Shown piece after piece: positions 1-8,742 of a stretch of DNA of 64,000 bases; the first letter of the stretch is position 1; each line of letters starts with the position of its first letter. This DNA is from UBA8106 sp964569695. GTDB taxonomy: Bacteria > Acidobacteriota > Vicinamibacteria > Vicinamibacterales > UBA823. Both the position numbers and the translations under genes were made by a program. The stretch covers positions 98,271 through 162,270 of the forward strand of contig CAZMUA010000002.1 in the NCBI GenBank assembly GCA_964569695.1, in the 5' to 3' direction. Under the pieces are notes generated by a model that ran no database searches, was not told where the DNA came from, and saw nothing but the letters and a program-made list of their open reading frames with translations.

Positions 1-1
1 C

Positions 2-907
2 CAGGCTGACGAGTTGAAAGCTCGTGCGAATGAAGTTTGTTGGAATGGTACGTTCTACACTCATTTTGTTAAACGGACACCGATCACGATTTCTGGTGTG
101 GACGAGAGCAAGCAGCTGAGTCTCAGCAATCCAATGGATGTGAATCGCGGTCTTACAGATTTAAAGAAAGCGGTATCGATTATTGAGGAATATCGCCGGC
201 GGCGAGAGACGACCGCTGCTTTTGCTGAATGGTTCTCGATCGACCCACCATTTCCTAACGGAATTTTCGGCGATAAGAAACTGGTGCAAGGAGCCTATGT
301 GAACGGCGGCATTATGCCACTGGTCGGTGGCGAGTTAGCTCGAGCGGCGTTTGAAAATGGTTTTGAGAGATATGGGGTCGATATTTTAAGACGGTATTGG
401 AATTTGATCGGTGAGAACCAGGCAACCTATTTATGGTATTTCCCGAACGGTGCACCCGCGAGTGTTGAGACAAGTACGAGTCCGGAAGCTCAGCCTACCG
501 ATGGTTGGGGGTCATCCGCCATGCTGTACGCGTTGGTCGAGGGATTGGTCGGGATAACTGATGATGGCAAGGGATTTGACAGAGTCACGCTTGCACCTCG
601 ATGGGCGGCTGCGGATGTTGAAGACGCCGAGGTTCAGTTAGAGTATCCCCAGTCGGGCAAGTCAATTGGATATCACTATCAGGCTGAGGAACAAGCTATA
701 CGCTTTGCCGTGTTCGCAGAGCAATCAATGGCATCTCTACATGTCTTGCTTCCAGAGGGGCTCGTTGCAACCCAGGTGACAGTGAGCAACCTCCCGACTT
801 CCTGGAAAAACACGTGCGTGCAATCAAGCAACTACGTGAATATCGATCTTGATGTTGAACGCCAAACAGATGTATTGATCGAGTTGGCGGCCGGCGTGGA
901 CTCATGA
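2..907 (+). CDS. C-terminal part of a six-hairpin glycosidase-like protein (5' truncated by window edge)
   Basis: The reading frame is open from the left edge, so the true start lies outside the window and only about 301 codons are visible. The visible part has aromatic- and Gly-rich segments typical of the last helices of an (alpha/alpha)6 barrel (GAYVNGGIMPLVGGELA, then TDGWGSSAMLYALVEGLVGI), followed by a beta-rich tail starting near FDRVTLAPRW, as in six-hairpin glycosidases that end in a beta-sandwich. It overlaps the next gene by 4 bases (ATGA), which suggests translational coupling and a joint role in glycan breakdown. The exact GH family, the catalytic residues and any signal peptide cannot be seen. 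Confidence 0.6.
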   Translation, partial: QADELKARANEVCWNGTFYTHFVKRTPITISGVDESKQLSLSNPMDVNRGLTDLKKAVSIIEEYRRRRETTAAFAEWFSIDPPFPNGIFGDKKLVQGAYVNGGIMPLVGGELARAAFENGFERYGVDILRRYWNLIGENQATYLWYFPNGAPASVETSTSPEAQPTDGWGSSAMLYALVEGLVGITDDGKGFDRVTLAPRWAAADVEDAEVQLEYPQSGKSIGYHYQAEEQAIRFAVFAEQSMASLHVLLPEGLVATQVTVSNLPTSWKNTCVQSSNYVNIDLDVERQTDVLIELAAGVDS

Positions 908-3249
908 AGACGGTCTCCGAAGCTTTAGCTTGTGTAAGCACCGTAAGAATTGAGCCGGATGCGCCGCCAGTGGTGAACTTGGTCGCAGAGCGAATTGCGA
1001 CGAAGGTTGATGCTGTAATTGAAGCGATCCACACCAATCTGGAACAACAAAGCCCTGGCGTGTTTCAGATTCCGACTCCTCGCACAGGGCTCCTCAACGA
1101 TCACAGGCAGGAAGTCTTTATTCGTATAAATGAAAAAGGCGGCGGGATTCTTGCGGTGACGGCTTTACCCCTGCTGTTTGGGAGTGCGACAAATCTTCTC
1201 ACACGTCTTGGAGATGATCCTGTCGAATCTTATGAGCAGGGTCGTCGAATGCCAGTGGCGTTCAGTTGGCAACGCAGCCTGTTCGACTTCACGCTTACAC
1301 AGGAAGGGCGGATTCAATTTCAGCGCGATCCATCAGCCTATGTTGAGCGGTTAGCAGCTAGAGGATTTACTCATGTCGAAGTAAACGGGTTGGCTTCGGC
1401 CCACGGCTACGAGACCGGACCGCCCGACGAAATTTATCCCATGTTTTATACGTATGGTCCGGCGCTCGATCAGTTTGTCGCGAGCAAACTCAACACCGGG
1501 CTCTACCCAAAGGAGTGGCTTGCAGAGAACCTTGCGAATCTCAAGGCGAATGCCGCCCTTGCGGTGACCTACGGTTTAGTGCCTGGACTCTTCTGTTTCG
1601 AACCTCGTTCAGTGCCGGATAAATTCTTCGACGAGTATCCGATGCTACGTGGCGCACGGGTGGATCACCCGTTTAGAAGTTTTAAGCCACGTTACAACAT
1701 GACGACTAGCCACCCAAGTGTACAGGCACACTATAGAGAGATGGTGCAAACTCTTCTTGCTGAGGTTCCACAGCTCGGCTTTCTTTCAGTATGGACTAAT
1801 GATAGCGGTGCCGGATTCGAATACACGAAGTCTCTCTACGTTGGACGTAACGGTGGGGCTTATTTGATTCGTGAGTGGAATGAGGATGCCGAAATTGCAA
1901 AAGTTGCTGGCGAGAATGCCATCCAGTTTCTCCGACTGTTACGTGACGCCGGAAGGTCTCAGCAGGCTGATTTCAGAGTGTTGACACGCATGGAATCGTT
2001 CTATGGCGAACACGAAACGATTTGGGCAGGTTTGGAGGAAGGTGTTGAAATCGAAAGTGCATCTTTAATAGGGAAGGGCTGGGACATGCCGTATACCCAT
2101 CCTCGGTATTCTGACTCGAACGCGGTGAATCCTGGAACCGTGTACCAGGACAGCTTTGACTCGCGTGAACGTGACTTGATGTCGGATTTGGAAGCGCGTG
2201 GCGTTCGAGCGGATTTCTATTTTGCAACAGGTCCACACGCGATTTTTGCCCCCCTGCTTGGTGTTCCCTATCCTCGATTGACCGGTAGAAGACTTCAGAT
2301 GCTTCACAAGAATGGAGTTCAGCATATTGCTCACCTCGGAGGCACGAATGTTCCAGGACTCGTACCATTTGATCCGAATCATGAAATGGTGGCGGCGTTT
2401 CAATTTAAACCTGATTTGGAGATTGATCGCGAGGTCGACCGTATGGCAAAGCGGTGGGGAGGCCGCCAGTTCGCTACGACATTGCTGGATGCCTGGACCG
2501 ATGCGGAAGAAGCGATTCTTGCGTATCCGAACGTGGTGCCATTGTATTCAATGTATGGATTTGTTTGGTACCGTCTATGGGTGCGCCCACTTGTTCCGAA
2601 CATTGAGGCAATTTCAGAGGGTGACCGAGCTTATTATCAAGACTTCATGTGTACGACGCCACACAATCCAAATAATGTCGATCTGAGTCGAGATGTACTT
2701 TTTCAGCTGACGACACGAGAGTCGTGTCAGAAGGATTTAACTCGATTTGACGCCCACGTGTGGAAACCACTCGACCGTGGGATAAGTCGCCTTGAAGAGT
2801 GCTGTGATGAAGCGAACAACGCACTCGGTGTCAAGAACGTGATTTATGACCAGTGGATTCGAATGAGAGCACTTCGCTGTTGGTTACGTACGCAGCGGAG
2901 CGTGGCGGCCTGGGTGGTTAGCGTGCATGGATTCCTCGAGGCTAAAAAAATCGAAGATGCTAAAGCCATGGCCCATTGTCAGTCTGTCTTGCACGATACG
3001 ATGCTTGAAGAGATAGTCAATTCAGAGGAACTGATAGAGCTTCTCGCTTCTGGTATTGAGTTCATGGCGACAACCGATCAGGAGGAAACTCCGCTTATTC
3101 ACGGAAGAAACTTGAAAGAGTTATTGCAGAAGCGCATCCGTCTAATGCGGGCCCATCTTCATGATGAACCCTGGATCGATCCGCAGTATATAGAGCGAAG
3201 AGCCTCGGCGAGGGGCAACCAGCGAGCAATATCGAATAGCCTCGAATGA
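904..3249 (+). CDS. Putative TIM-barrel glycoside hydrolase (alpha-glucuronidase-like architecture)
   Basis: This 781-residue protein starts at an ATG overlapping the previous stop. The order of segments is a short alpha/beta N-terminal part (about 1-125), a central barrel-like region (about 130-560) with motifs such as RGFTHVEVNGLASAHGYETG and FLSVWTNDSGAGFEY, and a long helical C-terminal region (about 620-760). N-domain, barrel, helical tail resembles GH67/GH20-type enzymes. No signal peptide is visible, so it may act in the cytoplasm on oligosaccharides released elsewhere. Acidic residues in WTNDSG and RMESFYGE are candidates for catalysis, but I cannot assign them. The GH assignment is structural inference; the tight coupling to the upstream six-hairpin protein supports a sugar-processing pair. 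Confidence 0.5.
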   Translation: MKTVSEALACVSTVRIEPDAPPVVNLVAERIATKVDAVIEAIHTNLEQQSPGVFQIPTPRTGLLNDHRQEVFIRINEKGGGILAVTALPLLFGSATNLLTRLGDDPVESYEQGRRMPVAFSWQRSLFDFTLTQEGRIQFQRDPSAYVERLAARGFTHVEVNGLASAHGYETGPPDEIYPMFYTYGPALDQFVASKLNTGLYPKEWLAENLANLKANAALAVTYGLVPGLFCFEPRSVPDKFFDEYPMLRGARVDHPFRSFKPRYNMTTSHPSVQAHYREMVQTLLAEVPQLGFLSVWTNDSGAGFEYTKSLYVGRNGGAYLIREWNEDAEIAKVAGENAIQFLRLLRDAGRSQQADFRVLTRMESFYGEHETIWAGLEEGVEIESASLIGKGWDMPYTHPRYSDSNAVNPGTVYQDSFDSRERDLMSDLEARGVRADFYFATGPHAIFAPLLGVPYPRLTGRRLQMLHKNGVQHIAHLGGTNVPGLVPFDPNHEMVAAFQFKPDLEIDREVDRMAKRWGGRQFATTLLDAWTDAEEAILAYPNVVPLYSMYGFVWYRLWVRPLVPNIEAISEGDRAYYQDFMCTTPHNPNNVDLSRDVLFQLTTRESCQKDLTRFDAHVWKPLDRGISRLEECCDEANNALGVKNVIYDQWIRMRALRCWLRTQRSVAAWVVSVHGFLEAKKIEDAKAMAHCQSVLHDTMLEEIVNSEELIELLASGIEFMATTDQEETPLIHGRNLKELLQKRIRLMRAHLHDEPWIDPQYIERRASARGNQRAISNSLE

Positions 3250-3259
3250 GACCTTTCTG

Positions 3260-4264
3260 TTAGCGAGCTAGAAATAGATCCCGCCCCTTTACCAGATTCA
3301 CGATTTTTCGGTCGGCAACACTTCGAGGTAACATCCAAAAACCACAATCAGGATGGACCCATCGAATGCGGTCCTGACCAAGCACGTTCACAGCGTCTTC
3401 AATCCGGGAGGCAATCAAGTCTGGTGTTTCCACTTCGTTGTCCTTAATGTCGATTACGCCAACACCCAACGCAAGTTCGGGTTTGAGATCCCTCAATATT
3501 TCGAGCTCGTCGTAACCAGGCCTTGCGAATTCAAGTAACAGATGGTCAGCATGGAGCGCATTAAGAAATGGCAGCAAGTCCTTCCAGAAACCATGTTGTA
3601 TTGTTGAGCCTCCATAGTTTCCGAAGCATAGATGCACGGCCTTCTCGTGTGGAGCAGCATCGAGAATCATGTTGATAGGTTCATAAGCCCAATCACGGTC
3701 CTCAGGATGCCCTGTCAGGTTGGCTTCGTCGACTTGAAGAACGGGCGCGTCAATTTGCGAGATTTGGGCGGCAAGGATTGTAGCGAGTTCGGTGCAGAGT
3801 CTCCTGAGGTCGCCGTAGTGGTTGTCCAACAGTGTTTTCGCGAGCATGTAGGGTGACGTTACGGTAAATTTAATTGGCTGCGTGCTAAGGGGCGGTAACT
3901 GCTTCCAGTGCGATGACAGATCAAGGGTGCCGGCACCAAGTGAGCCACGCACGACACCGGCGGGCCGATTTCGGAATTGCATGCCTGACTGGGATTCAAA
4001 GGCGTTTCGTTCTTCCGTCGTGAGTTCTGTAGAAATACCAGCGAGTGGACGAATAAAGAATTCAATCATGCCATTGGTATCAGGATGATTGAGATCAAAT
4101 CGAGCCAGTTCGCCATCACTCACCACATCGATTCCGGCAAGCTCTTGAGTTTTAAGCACAACGAGCAACGCGTCTCGCAGCGCAGGCTTGGATGGCATGG
4201 CTGATAACCAACTGGGAGTCGGGTAAGACCCGACGACTTCTGTGCGGATCAGAGGTTCTGACAT
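3260..4264 (-). CDS. MetE C-terminal-domain-like protein (cobalamin-independent methionine synthase family)
   Basis: A 334-residue protein made only of the C-terminal, zinc-binding barrel of cobalamin-independent methionine synthase. It opens with RTEVVGSYPTP, typical of this family. The zinc ligands of MetE appear conserved in order: His-x-Cys in HLCFGNYGG, Glu in LLLEFARPG and Cys in HPDCGF. The N-terminal half of full MetE (about 750 residues) is absent, so it probably transfers a methyl group from a donor other than methyltetrahydrofolate triglutamate, or acts on another thiol. It is convergent with the upstream glycosidase gene, with only 10 bases between them. TATAAT (4273-4278, complement) lies just ahead of the start codon, which may point to a very short leader. 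Confidence 0.82.
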   Translation of the reverse strand: MSEPLIRTEVVGSYPTPSWLSAMPSKPALRDALLVVLKTQELAGIDVVSDGELARFDLNHPDTNGMIEFFIRPLAGISTELTTEERNAFESQSGMQFRNRPAGVVRGSLGAGTLDLSSHWKQLPPLSTQPIKFTVTSPYMLAKTLLDNHYGDLRRLCTELATILAAQISQIDAPVLQVDEANLTGHPEDRDWAYEPINMILDAAPHEKAVHLCFGNYGGSTIQHGFWKDLLPFLNALHADHLLLEFARPGYDELEILRDLKPELALGVGVIDIKDNEVETPDLIASRIEDAVNVLGQDRIRWVHPDCGFWMLPRSVADRKIVNLVKGRDLFLAR

Positions 4265-4366
4265 AGTTCTGCATTATAGTCTTCTGAGTGCCTGGTTTAG
4301 CGTGCACTGGACTCATCATGAGAAAATCGACGGCCTGCAAGAGTTAACGGTGAGGAGAAATTAACA

Positions 4367-4927
4367 ATGAGCGAGAAAGTGTTGGTTGTTACCGGAGATG
4401 GAGGAGAGAGCTACGAGTCACTTTATGCCGTTCATCGGCTGCGTGAGGCCGGATTTGAAGTCGTCGTGGCAGCTCCAAGTAAACGTCGGTTACACCTTGT
4501 GATCCATGATTTCGAACCAGGTTGGGACACCTATATCGAGCGACAGGGTTATGGTCTCGACTCTGACCTCGCTATAAAAGAGGTCAGAGCTGAGGACTAC
4601 TTGGCCGTTCTTGTGCTTGGTGGTCGAGCGCCAGAATACCTGAGACACGATGCCGCACTCATTAGCCTCATCCAACAGTTTGCAAAATTGGATCGCTGGA
4701 TATTTTCAATTTGTCACGGCATCCAGGTGCTAATTGCGGCCGGTCTCGTGAAGGGGCGAACGGTAACCTGTTACGAACATGTGCGGAACGAAGTGGAATT
4801 TGCCGGTGGCAGCTATTCGACTGAAGAAGCCTATCGAGATGGAAGGATTGTGACAGCCCAAACCTGGCAGTCGCATCCAGAATTCTATCGACACGTTTTG
4901 AACTGCCTGCAGGATTCAGCTATTTGA
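4367..4927 (+). CDS. DJ-1/PfpI family protein (class I glutamine amidotransferase-like)
   Basis: A 186-residue cytoplasmic protein. Its nucleophile elbow is visible as SICHGIQVLIAAGLVKG, with the conserved Cys followed by His, and the family signature continues with TCYEHVRNEVEFAGG. The N-terminus (KVLVVTGDGGESYESLYAVHRL) is the usual first strand and loop. Length is normal for the single-domain family, which includes intracellular proteases, deglycases and chaperones, so the reaction cannot be named from sequence. The ATG has a strong GAGGAG ribosome-binding site 9 bases upstream. It stands alone on the plus strand between two minus-strand genes. Confidence 0.85.
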   Translation: MSEKVLVVTGDGGESYESLYAVHRLREAGFEVVVAAPSKRRLHLVIHDFEPGWDTYIERQGYGLDSDLAIKEVRAEDYLAVLVLGGRAPEYLRHDAALISLIQQFAKLDRWIFSICHGIQVLIAAGLVKGRTVTCYEHVRNEVEFAGGSYSTEEAYRDGRIVTAQTWQSHPEFYRHVLNCLQDSAI

Positions 4928-4952
4928 GAAGATTCTATCGACGTGCGAGGTC

Positions 4953-4978
4953 GGGAAATTGTCAGGCATGAATTTCCC
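4953..4978. other. Perfect 8-bp inverted repeat between convergent genes
   Basis: GGGAAATT, a 10-base spacer and AATTTCCC form a hairpin 26 bases after the plus-strand DJ-1/PfpI stop and across the last codons of the minus-strand enolase-superfamily gene. It could be a bidirectional terminator, but no T-run follows on either strand. Confidence 0.3.
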
Positions 4979-6197
4979 AATTGAGTGTCTCGTCGACGAG
5001 ACGGTCGGCGCGCAGCACGAGACCGCAACCGGGCGTGTCGGGGACCCGCATACGGCCATCCCGTAATTCGAAGGCGGAGGCATCAAAGAGGTCAGTGTTC
5101 GCTGGATCCTGTTCAGCCATAATCAAATTTGGAATACCGCGTCCCAACACTAGCTGCATGTAAAGGCCAAGGTAGTTACCCCAGTTGTGTGGAGCGAGGC
5201 GAATGCCCGCGGGGTCTGCCTGTCGTGCAAGATTACGTAACTCGGTGAAGCCGAAGCGGCGCATGTCACCCTGAAGGACGTCGAAGGCACCACGTTGGAT
5301 GTACGGCGTGAAGTGATCCAGCTCACGCGCGGATTCACCGTCGGCAACCAGTGTGGCCCAACCACGCGAATGGATCCATTCCTTGAGTTCCAGGTCTTCG
5401 TCGACGGATTCCGGGAACATCTCTTCCAGAAAAAAGAATTCAATGTCTGCTTCTTCGAGAAAGCGTTTGGTTGTCGCCAGGTCATAGCCATTATTCGAGT
5501 CAACCATTAATTTAACGTCAGAGCCGACGTGTGCGCGGATGGCGCGTACCACTTGGATATCGCGTGTCAGTCCGGCAGCCGACGGCATCCATTGATAGCC
5601 CCGCCCAACCTTAATTTTGAAGGCCCTGTGTCCTAATTCGAGTGCGTAATCAATTTCTTCCAAAATTCGAGGAATTCCGCGGTCCTTGTATTCAGGCTCG
5701 AGGTCCGAGAAATAAATACTTCCGTCATACACCGGCACGGTTGCAGGGCCGTAACCACCGAGTAGGCGCCATACCGGTTCATTGAAAATCTTGCCGGTTA
5801 AGTCCCATAATGGCGCATCCCCTCGTCCAAGAGGACTGACGATTCCTCGACCTGGTTTAAAGAACTCAAGCGGGTCTTTATTTAAAAGTCTGTTCGCGTC
5901 GGCTTCCTCTGGATTCGACGAGCCGAAGCCTTCTAGGCCACTGGCTGTATTGATGATAAGTAGGCGATCGGTGGCGGTGTCTCCATGGACGTCGAGATGG
6001 GAATTCTTACCGACAACCTTCCAACGTTTGGAGGTCACTGTGAAGTGACGGATGCGGGTGATTCTATCTCCAGAGGAGTTCGCCGCCGTTGGGGTTTGTC
6101 CAGACCACGCGATTGGTGAAGTCGTTGTTGCCAGAAGAGCAGCAGTGGTTAGCTGGAGCATTTCACGACGTCGCATGCCTGAGCTCTTACTTTCCAT
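4962..6197 (-). CDS. Enolase-superfamily (mandelate racemase/muconate lactonizing) enzyme with Tat-like leader
   Basis: A 411-residue protein with an N-terminal MRRREMLQLTTAALLATT leader that looks like a twin-arginine or Sec signal, unusual for this fold. The barrel carries family catalytic features: KIK (K194/K196) on the second strand, metal ligands D233 in MVDSNNGYD, E258/E259 in FFFLEEM and D286 or E288 in VADGE, and a general-base His (H337) in APHNWG. The pairing of KxK with a His resembles mandelate racemase and acid-sugar dehydratases, so it probably abstracts a proton alpha to a carboxylate. It lies 62 bases after the cytochrome c gene on the same strand and is probably the last gene of that unit. 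The substrate is unknown. Confidence 0.85.
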   Translation of the reverse strand: MESKSSGMRRREMLQLTTAALLATTTSPIAWSGQTPTAANSSGDRITRIRHFTVTSKRWKVVGKNSHLDVHGDTATDRLLIINTASGLEGFGSSNPEEADANRLLNKDPLEFFKPGRGIVSPLGRGDAPLWDLTGKIFNEPVWRLLGGYGPATVPVYDGSIYFSDLEPEYKDRGIPRILEEIDYALELGHRAFKIKVGRGYQWMPSAAGLTRDIQVVRAIRAHVGSDVKLMVDSNNGYDLATTKRFLEEADIEFFFLEEMFPESVDEDLELKEWIHSRGWATLVADGESARELDHFTPYIQRGAFDVLQGDMRRFGFTELRNLARQADPAGIRLAPHNWGNYLGLYMQLVLGRGIPNLIMAEQDPANTDLFDASAFELRDGRMRVPDTPGCGLVLRADRLVDETLNWEIHA

Positions 6198-6259
6198 GAC
6201 CAGTAATCCTTATTACACGGCAGCTTTGTGAAGTTTTCTCGGTCGAACCAAACAACTTT

Positions 6260-6658
6260 CTAATGGCGTAATTCTCCAAGAATGGCCTGCAAAAGAGGAA
6301 TATCTTCGATTGCAGGTGATTGCGATGGGAGAGATTCAAGAAAAGCATAAATGTCGGCTAGATTCTGGTCCGAGACCTCTGGCTCTTGGTATGGCGGCAT
6401 CCGTTCAGGATTAGTCGGGTTACGGAGGTACTGAATGAAACGCGCCTGCCGCATGCGGGGTGGATTGAGTCGAGTTCCCAGGCCGGTTTCTCCAGTATAG
6501 CCGTGGCAGCCTGAACACGTATATTCATTATAGAGTTGCTCGCCGTTTTCCGTATCTCCAAGAAGAGACTCAACGTCTTGGGATTCGCTGAGTTGACCAC
6601 CAACGAACAGAATGGTGAGTGTCAGTAACGCGAGTGTAAACAATGGTAAGCGATTCAT
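6260..6658 (-). CDS. Secreted monohaem cytochrome c (class I-like)
   Basis: A 132-residue protein with an N-terminal hydrophobic signal (LPLFTLALLTLTILFVGG) and one CSGCH haem-binding motif at C48-H52. A Met in PERMPPYQEPEVSD, about 60 residues later, is the likely sixth haem ligand, and the closing NLADIYAFLESL helix is typical of class I cytochromes c. It acts in the periplasm as an electron carrier. It begins 10 bases after the ThDP enzyme stop and has a very strong ribosome-binding site (GGAGGAGG), so the pair is almost certainly co-transcribed. I infer that it accepts electrons from the ThDP enzyme or a partner; sequence alone does not prove it. Confidence 0.9.
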   Translation of the reverse strand: MNRLPLFTLALLTLTILFVGGQLSESQDVESLLGDTENGEQLYNEYTCSGCHGYTGETGLGTRLNPPRMRQARFIQYLRNPTNPERMPPYQEPEVSDQNLADIYAFLESLPSQSPAIEDIPLLQAILGELRH

Positions 6659-6668
6659 AACCTCCTCC

Positions 6669-8579
6669 TCATCCTCGTGGTTGGGTTAGAACGTCAAGCA
6701 CGGCAGGTTCTCCAGCTTTCACCCGTTCGAGTGCACGTTGGAGTGCCGGACCGAGCTCGCGTGGGTTGTCGATAGGACCCTCACCGTAGACGCCGTAGGC
6801 TTTCGCCATTTGGGCGTAGTTAATGTTCGGGTCCTTTATCGTTGTTCCAATCTCCGCACGGTCTACACCGCGGTTTCGAGCTGCACATTGCTTTTGCAGG
6901 AACATTACCTCTGCGTGATAGGCGCGATTGTTCGCGACTATTGTGAGCAGTGGAATTTGGTGGTGGGCGGCCGTCCAGAGTACACCAGGGGCATAATTCA
7001 AGTCGCCGTCGCCTTGGATATTGATAGAAACCCGCCCGTGTTTTCGATTCGCTAGGGCAGCACCCACGGCTGCGGGTGCCCCATAACCCATTCCGCCAGC
7101 GCCATGTGCACCGATGAAATGGTGAGTCTTTTTCATATCCCATAAGTGACTTGGCCAATTCCCGAGAAATCGTTGGGGGGACACGAATGACCAATCAAGT
7201 TCCTTAATGTGTGGCCACACTTCCGCGGCAAGTCGCGGGAGACTCACCGGGCTGTTGTTCCAGCCGTATCGGGCATCTGTGATTGTGCGGCGGCGTGCTC
7301 GTAAATGAGCATTGGCAATTTTTGTACCGCGATCCTGCAAGAACGCTTTTCGGTCGCTCGTCATCAAGCGCCGAACCTCTTCAATGAGTGCAGGCAAGGT
7401 CGATTGTGCGTCGGCGGCGACGACGAGGTCGGCGTTTCCTGCTCCGTTGCCGAAGACATTAAAGTTGCTCGTTGCGAGAAATTCCGCGGAACTAATCGTA
7501 ATCGTTGTGAGGTTTTCAGAATCGGGCATTTGGGATCGACGGCCAGTTGAACGTGGTGAACTCGGTGAAGTTCCTACGCGTGAACCCGGTTCTAAATTCA
7601 GGATTAAATCCGGTGTTCCCGTTCCCGCACCTTGGAGCGGATGCCGTGACGGGAAGTTGAGGCGATTGGTGACGCCGTTGACCGGTACTTGTAACAGTTC
7701 AGCAAGTTCCACGAGCAAGTCGAGGCCTTCTTGTGTGCGCGCTACTTGACCTGTATTGATGCGAGGATTTTCTGCTGCGAGCAGAAGGCGAGCGATTTCT
7801 CGCACTGATTCAATATCGGCACTTGGAAATTTTGGTAGGGAAATCTTTGGAATCCCTGGTGGATTGTCGGCTGCGTCCTTTTGGAGTTTCGCATCGAGAA
7901 CCAGAAGCACAGGAGCCATAGGCGGTGTGGTCGCAAGGGTGTATGCACGGACAGCCGACCGACCGAAGTCCGACAAGGCACCAGGCTGGTGGTCCCACTT
8001 AATGTAGTCGCGGACCAGAGCAGCGAGGTCAGTGGCATTATGGGCCGACACGGGACCGTCGTAGTCAAGTCCGGCTGCCATGTAGACAGGTACACGATCT
8101 ACGTAGGCGTTATAAATGGCCATTGCGGCATGTTGAAGTCCGACGGTGCCATGAAACAAGGCCATCATGGGTTTACCTGCGATTTTCGCGTAACCGTGGG
8201 CCATGGCCACTGCCGATTCTTCGTGAAGACAAGTCAAAAATTCAGGCAGGCGGTTCGCGCCATAATTGACCATGGATTCCTGTAATCCGTCAAAGCTGGA
8301 GCCGCAATTTGAAGCACAATATTCGATGTCGAGCGCCCGAAACACATCAACCATGTAGTCGGACCCTGGATGTTCTATCGTTCGGCTAACTTCACTGTTG
8401 TTGTCCGTTACAACAACGGACTCGGGTCTTGCCTCACTGTTCTTTGTGCGCCCTGAGGCTTCGGTGAGGGAGGCTGGAACACTACTGCCGGCCAACATCG
8501 CGGCGCCGGCGGCTGCCTTTTTGAGGAAACGTCGACGGCCGACCGAAGCGTTTTTGGGATTTCGAATTTTTTGTTTCAT
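6669..8579 (-). CDS. Thiamine-diphosphate-dependent enzyme (acetolactate synthase-like) with Tat signal
   Basis: A 636-residue enzyme with a Tat-type leader (RRRFLKKAAAGAAMLAGS) in the first 40 residues. The PYR domain follows, with the catalytic Glu in CLHEESAVAMAHGYAK. A middle domain comes next, and then the C-terminal PP domain with the ThDP/Mg motif GDGDLNYAPG ending in IVANN. The family (acetolactate synthase, benzoylformate decarboxylase, oxalyl-CoA decarboxylase and relatives) cleaves or joins C-C bonds next to a carbonyl. Most members are cytoplasmic, so the export signal is odd. The cytochrome c gene follows 10 bases downstream, and an enolase-superfamily gene comes after that. A periplasmic decarboxylation or oxidation of a 2-oxo acid is my inference. 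Confidence 0.88.
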   Translation of the reverse strand: MKQKIRNPKNASVGRRRFLKKAAAGAAMLAGSSVPASLTEASGRTKNSEARPESVVVTDNNSEVSRTIEHPGSDYMVDVFRALDIEYCASNCGSSFDGLQESMVNYGANRLPEFLTCLHEESAVAMAHGYAKIAGKPMMALFHGTVGLQHAAMAIYNAYVDRVPVYMAAGLDYDGPVSAHNATDLAALVRDYIKWDHQPGALSDFGRSAVRAYTLATTPPMAPVLLVLDAKLQKDAADNPPGIPKISLPKFPSADIESVREIARLLLAAENPRINTGQVARTQEGLDLLVELAELLQVPVNGVTNRLNFPSRHPLQGAGTGTPDLILNLEPGSRVGTSPSSPRSTGRRSQMPDSENLTTITISSAEFLATSNFNVFGNGAGNADLVVAADAQSTLPALIEEVRRLMTSDRKAFLQDRGTKIANAHLRARRRTITDARYGWNNSPVSLPRLAAEVWPHIKELDWSFVSPQRFLGNWPSHLWDMKKTHHFIGAHGAGGMGYGAPAAVGAALANRKHGRVSINIQGDGDLNYAPGVLWTAAHHQIPLLTIVANNRAYHAEVMFLQKQCAARNRGVDRAEIGTTIKDPNINYAQMAKAYGVYGEGPIDNPRELGPALQRALERVKAGEPAVLDVLTQPRG

Positions 8580-8742
8580 TTTTCAGCCTTTAACGTGTGA
8601 TTTTCAGACGCCAAACGACCTGCTCTCGTATGCTGAGTGAGTATAACAGGATACGATGTTTGGAATTGCCGGCCGATGGTGAATCAGTAAAAATATTGAA
8701 GAGGCTGGAATTTTGGCTCTTACTGCTGAATGAGGAGAAATC

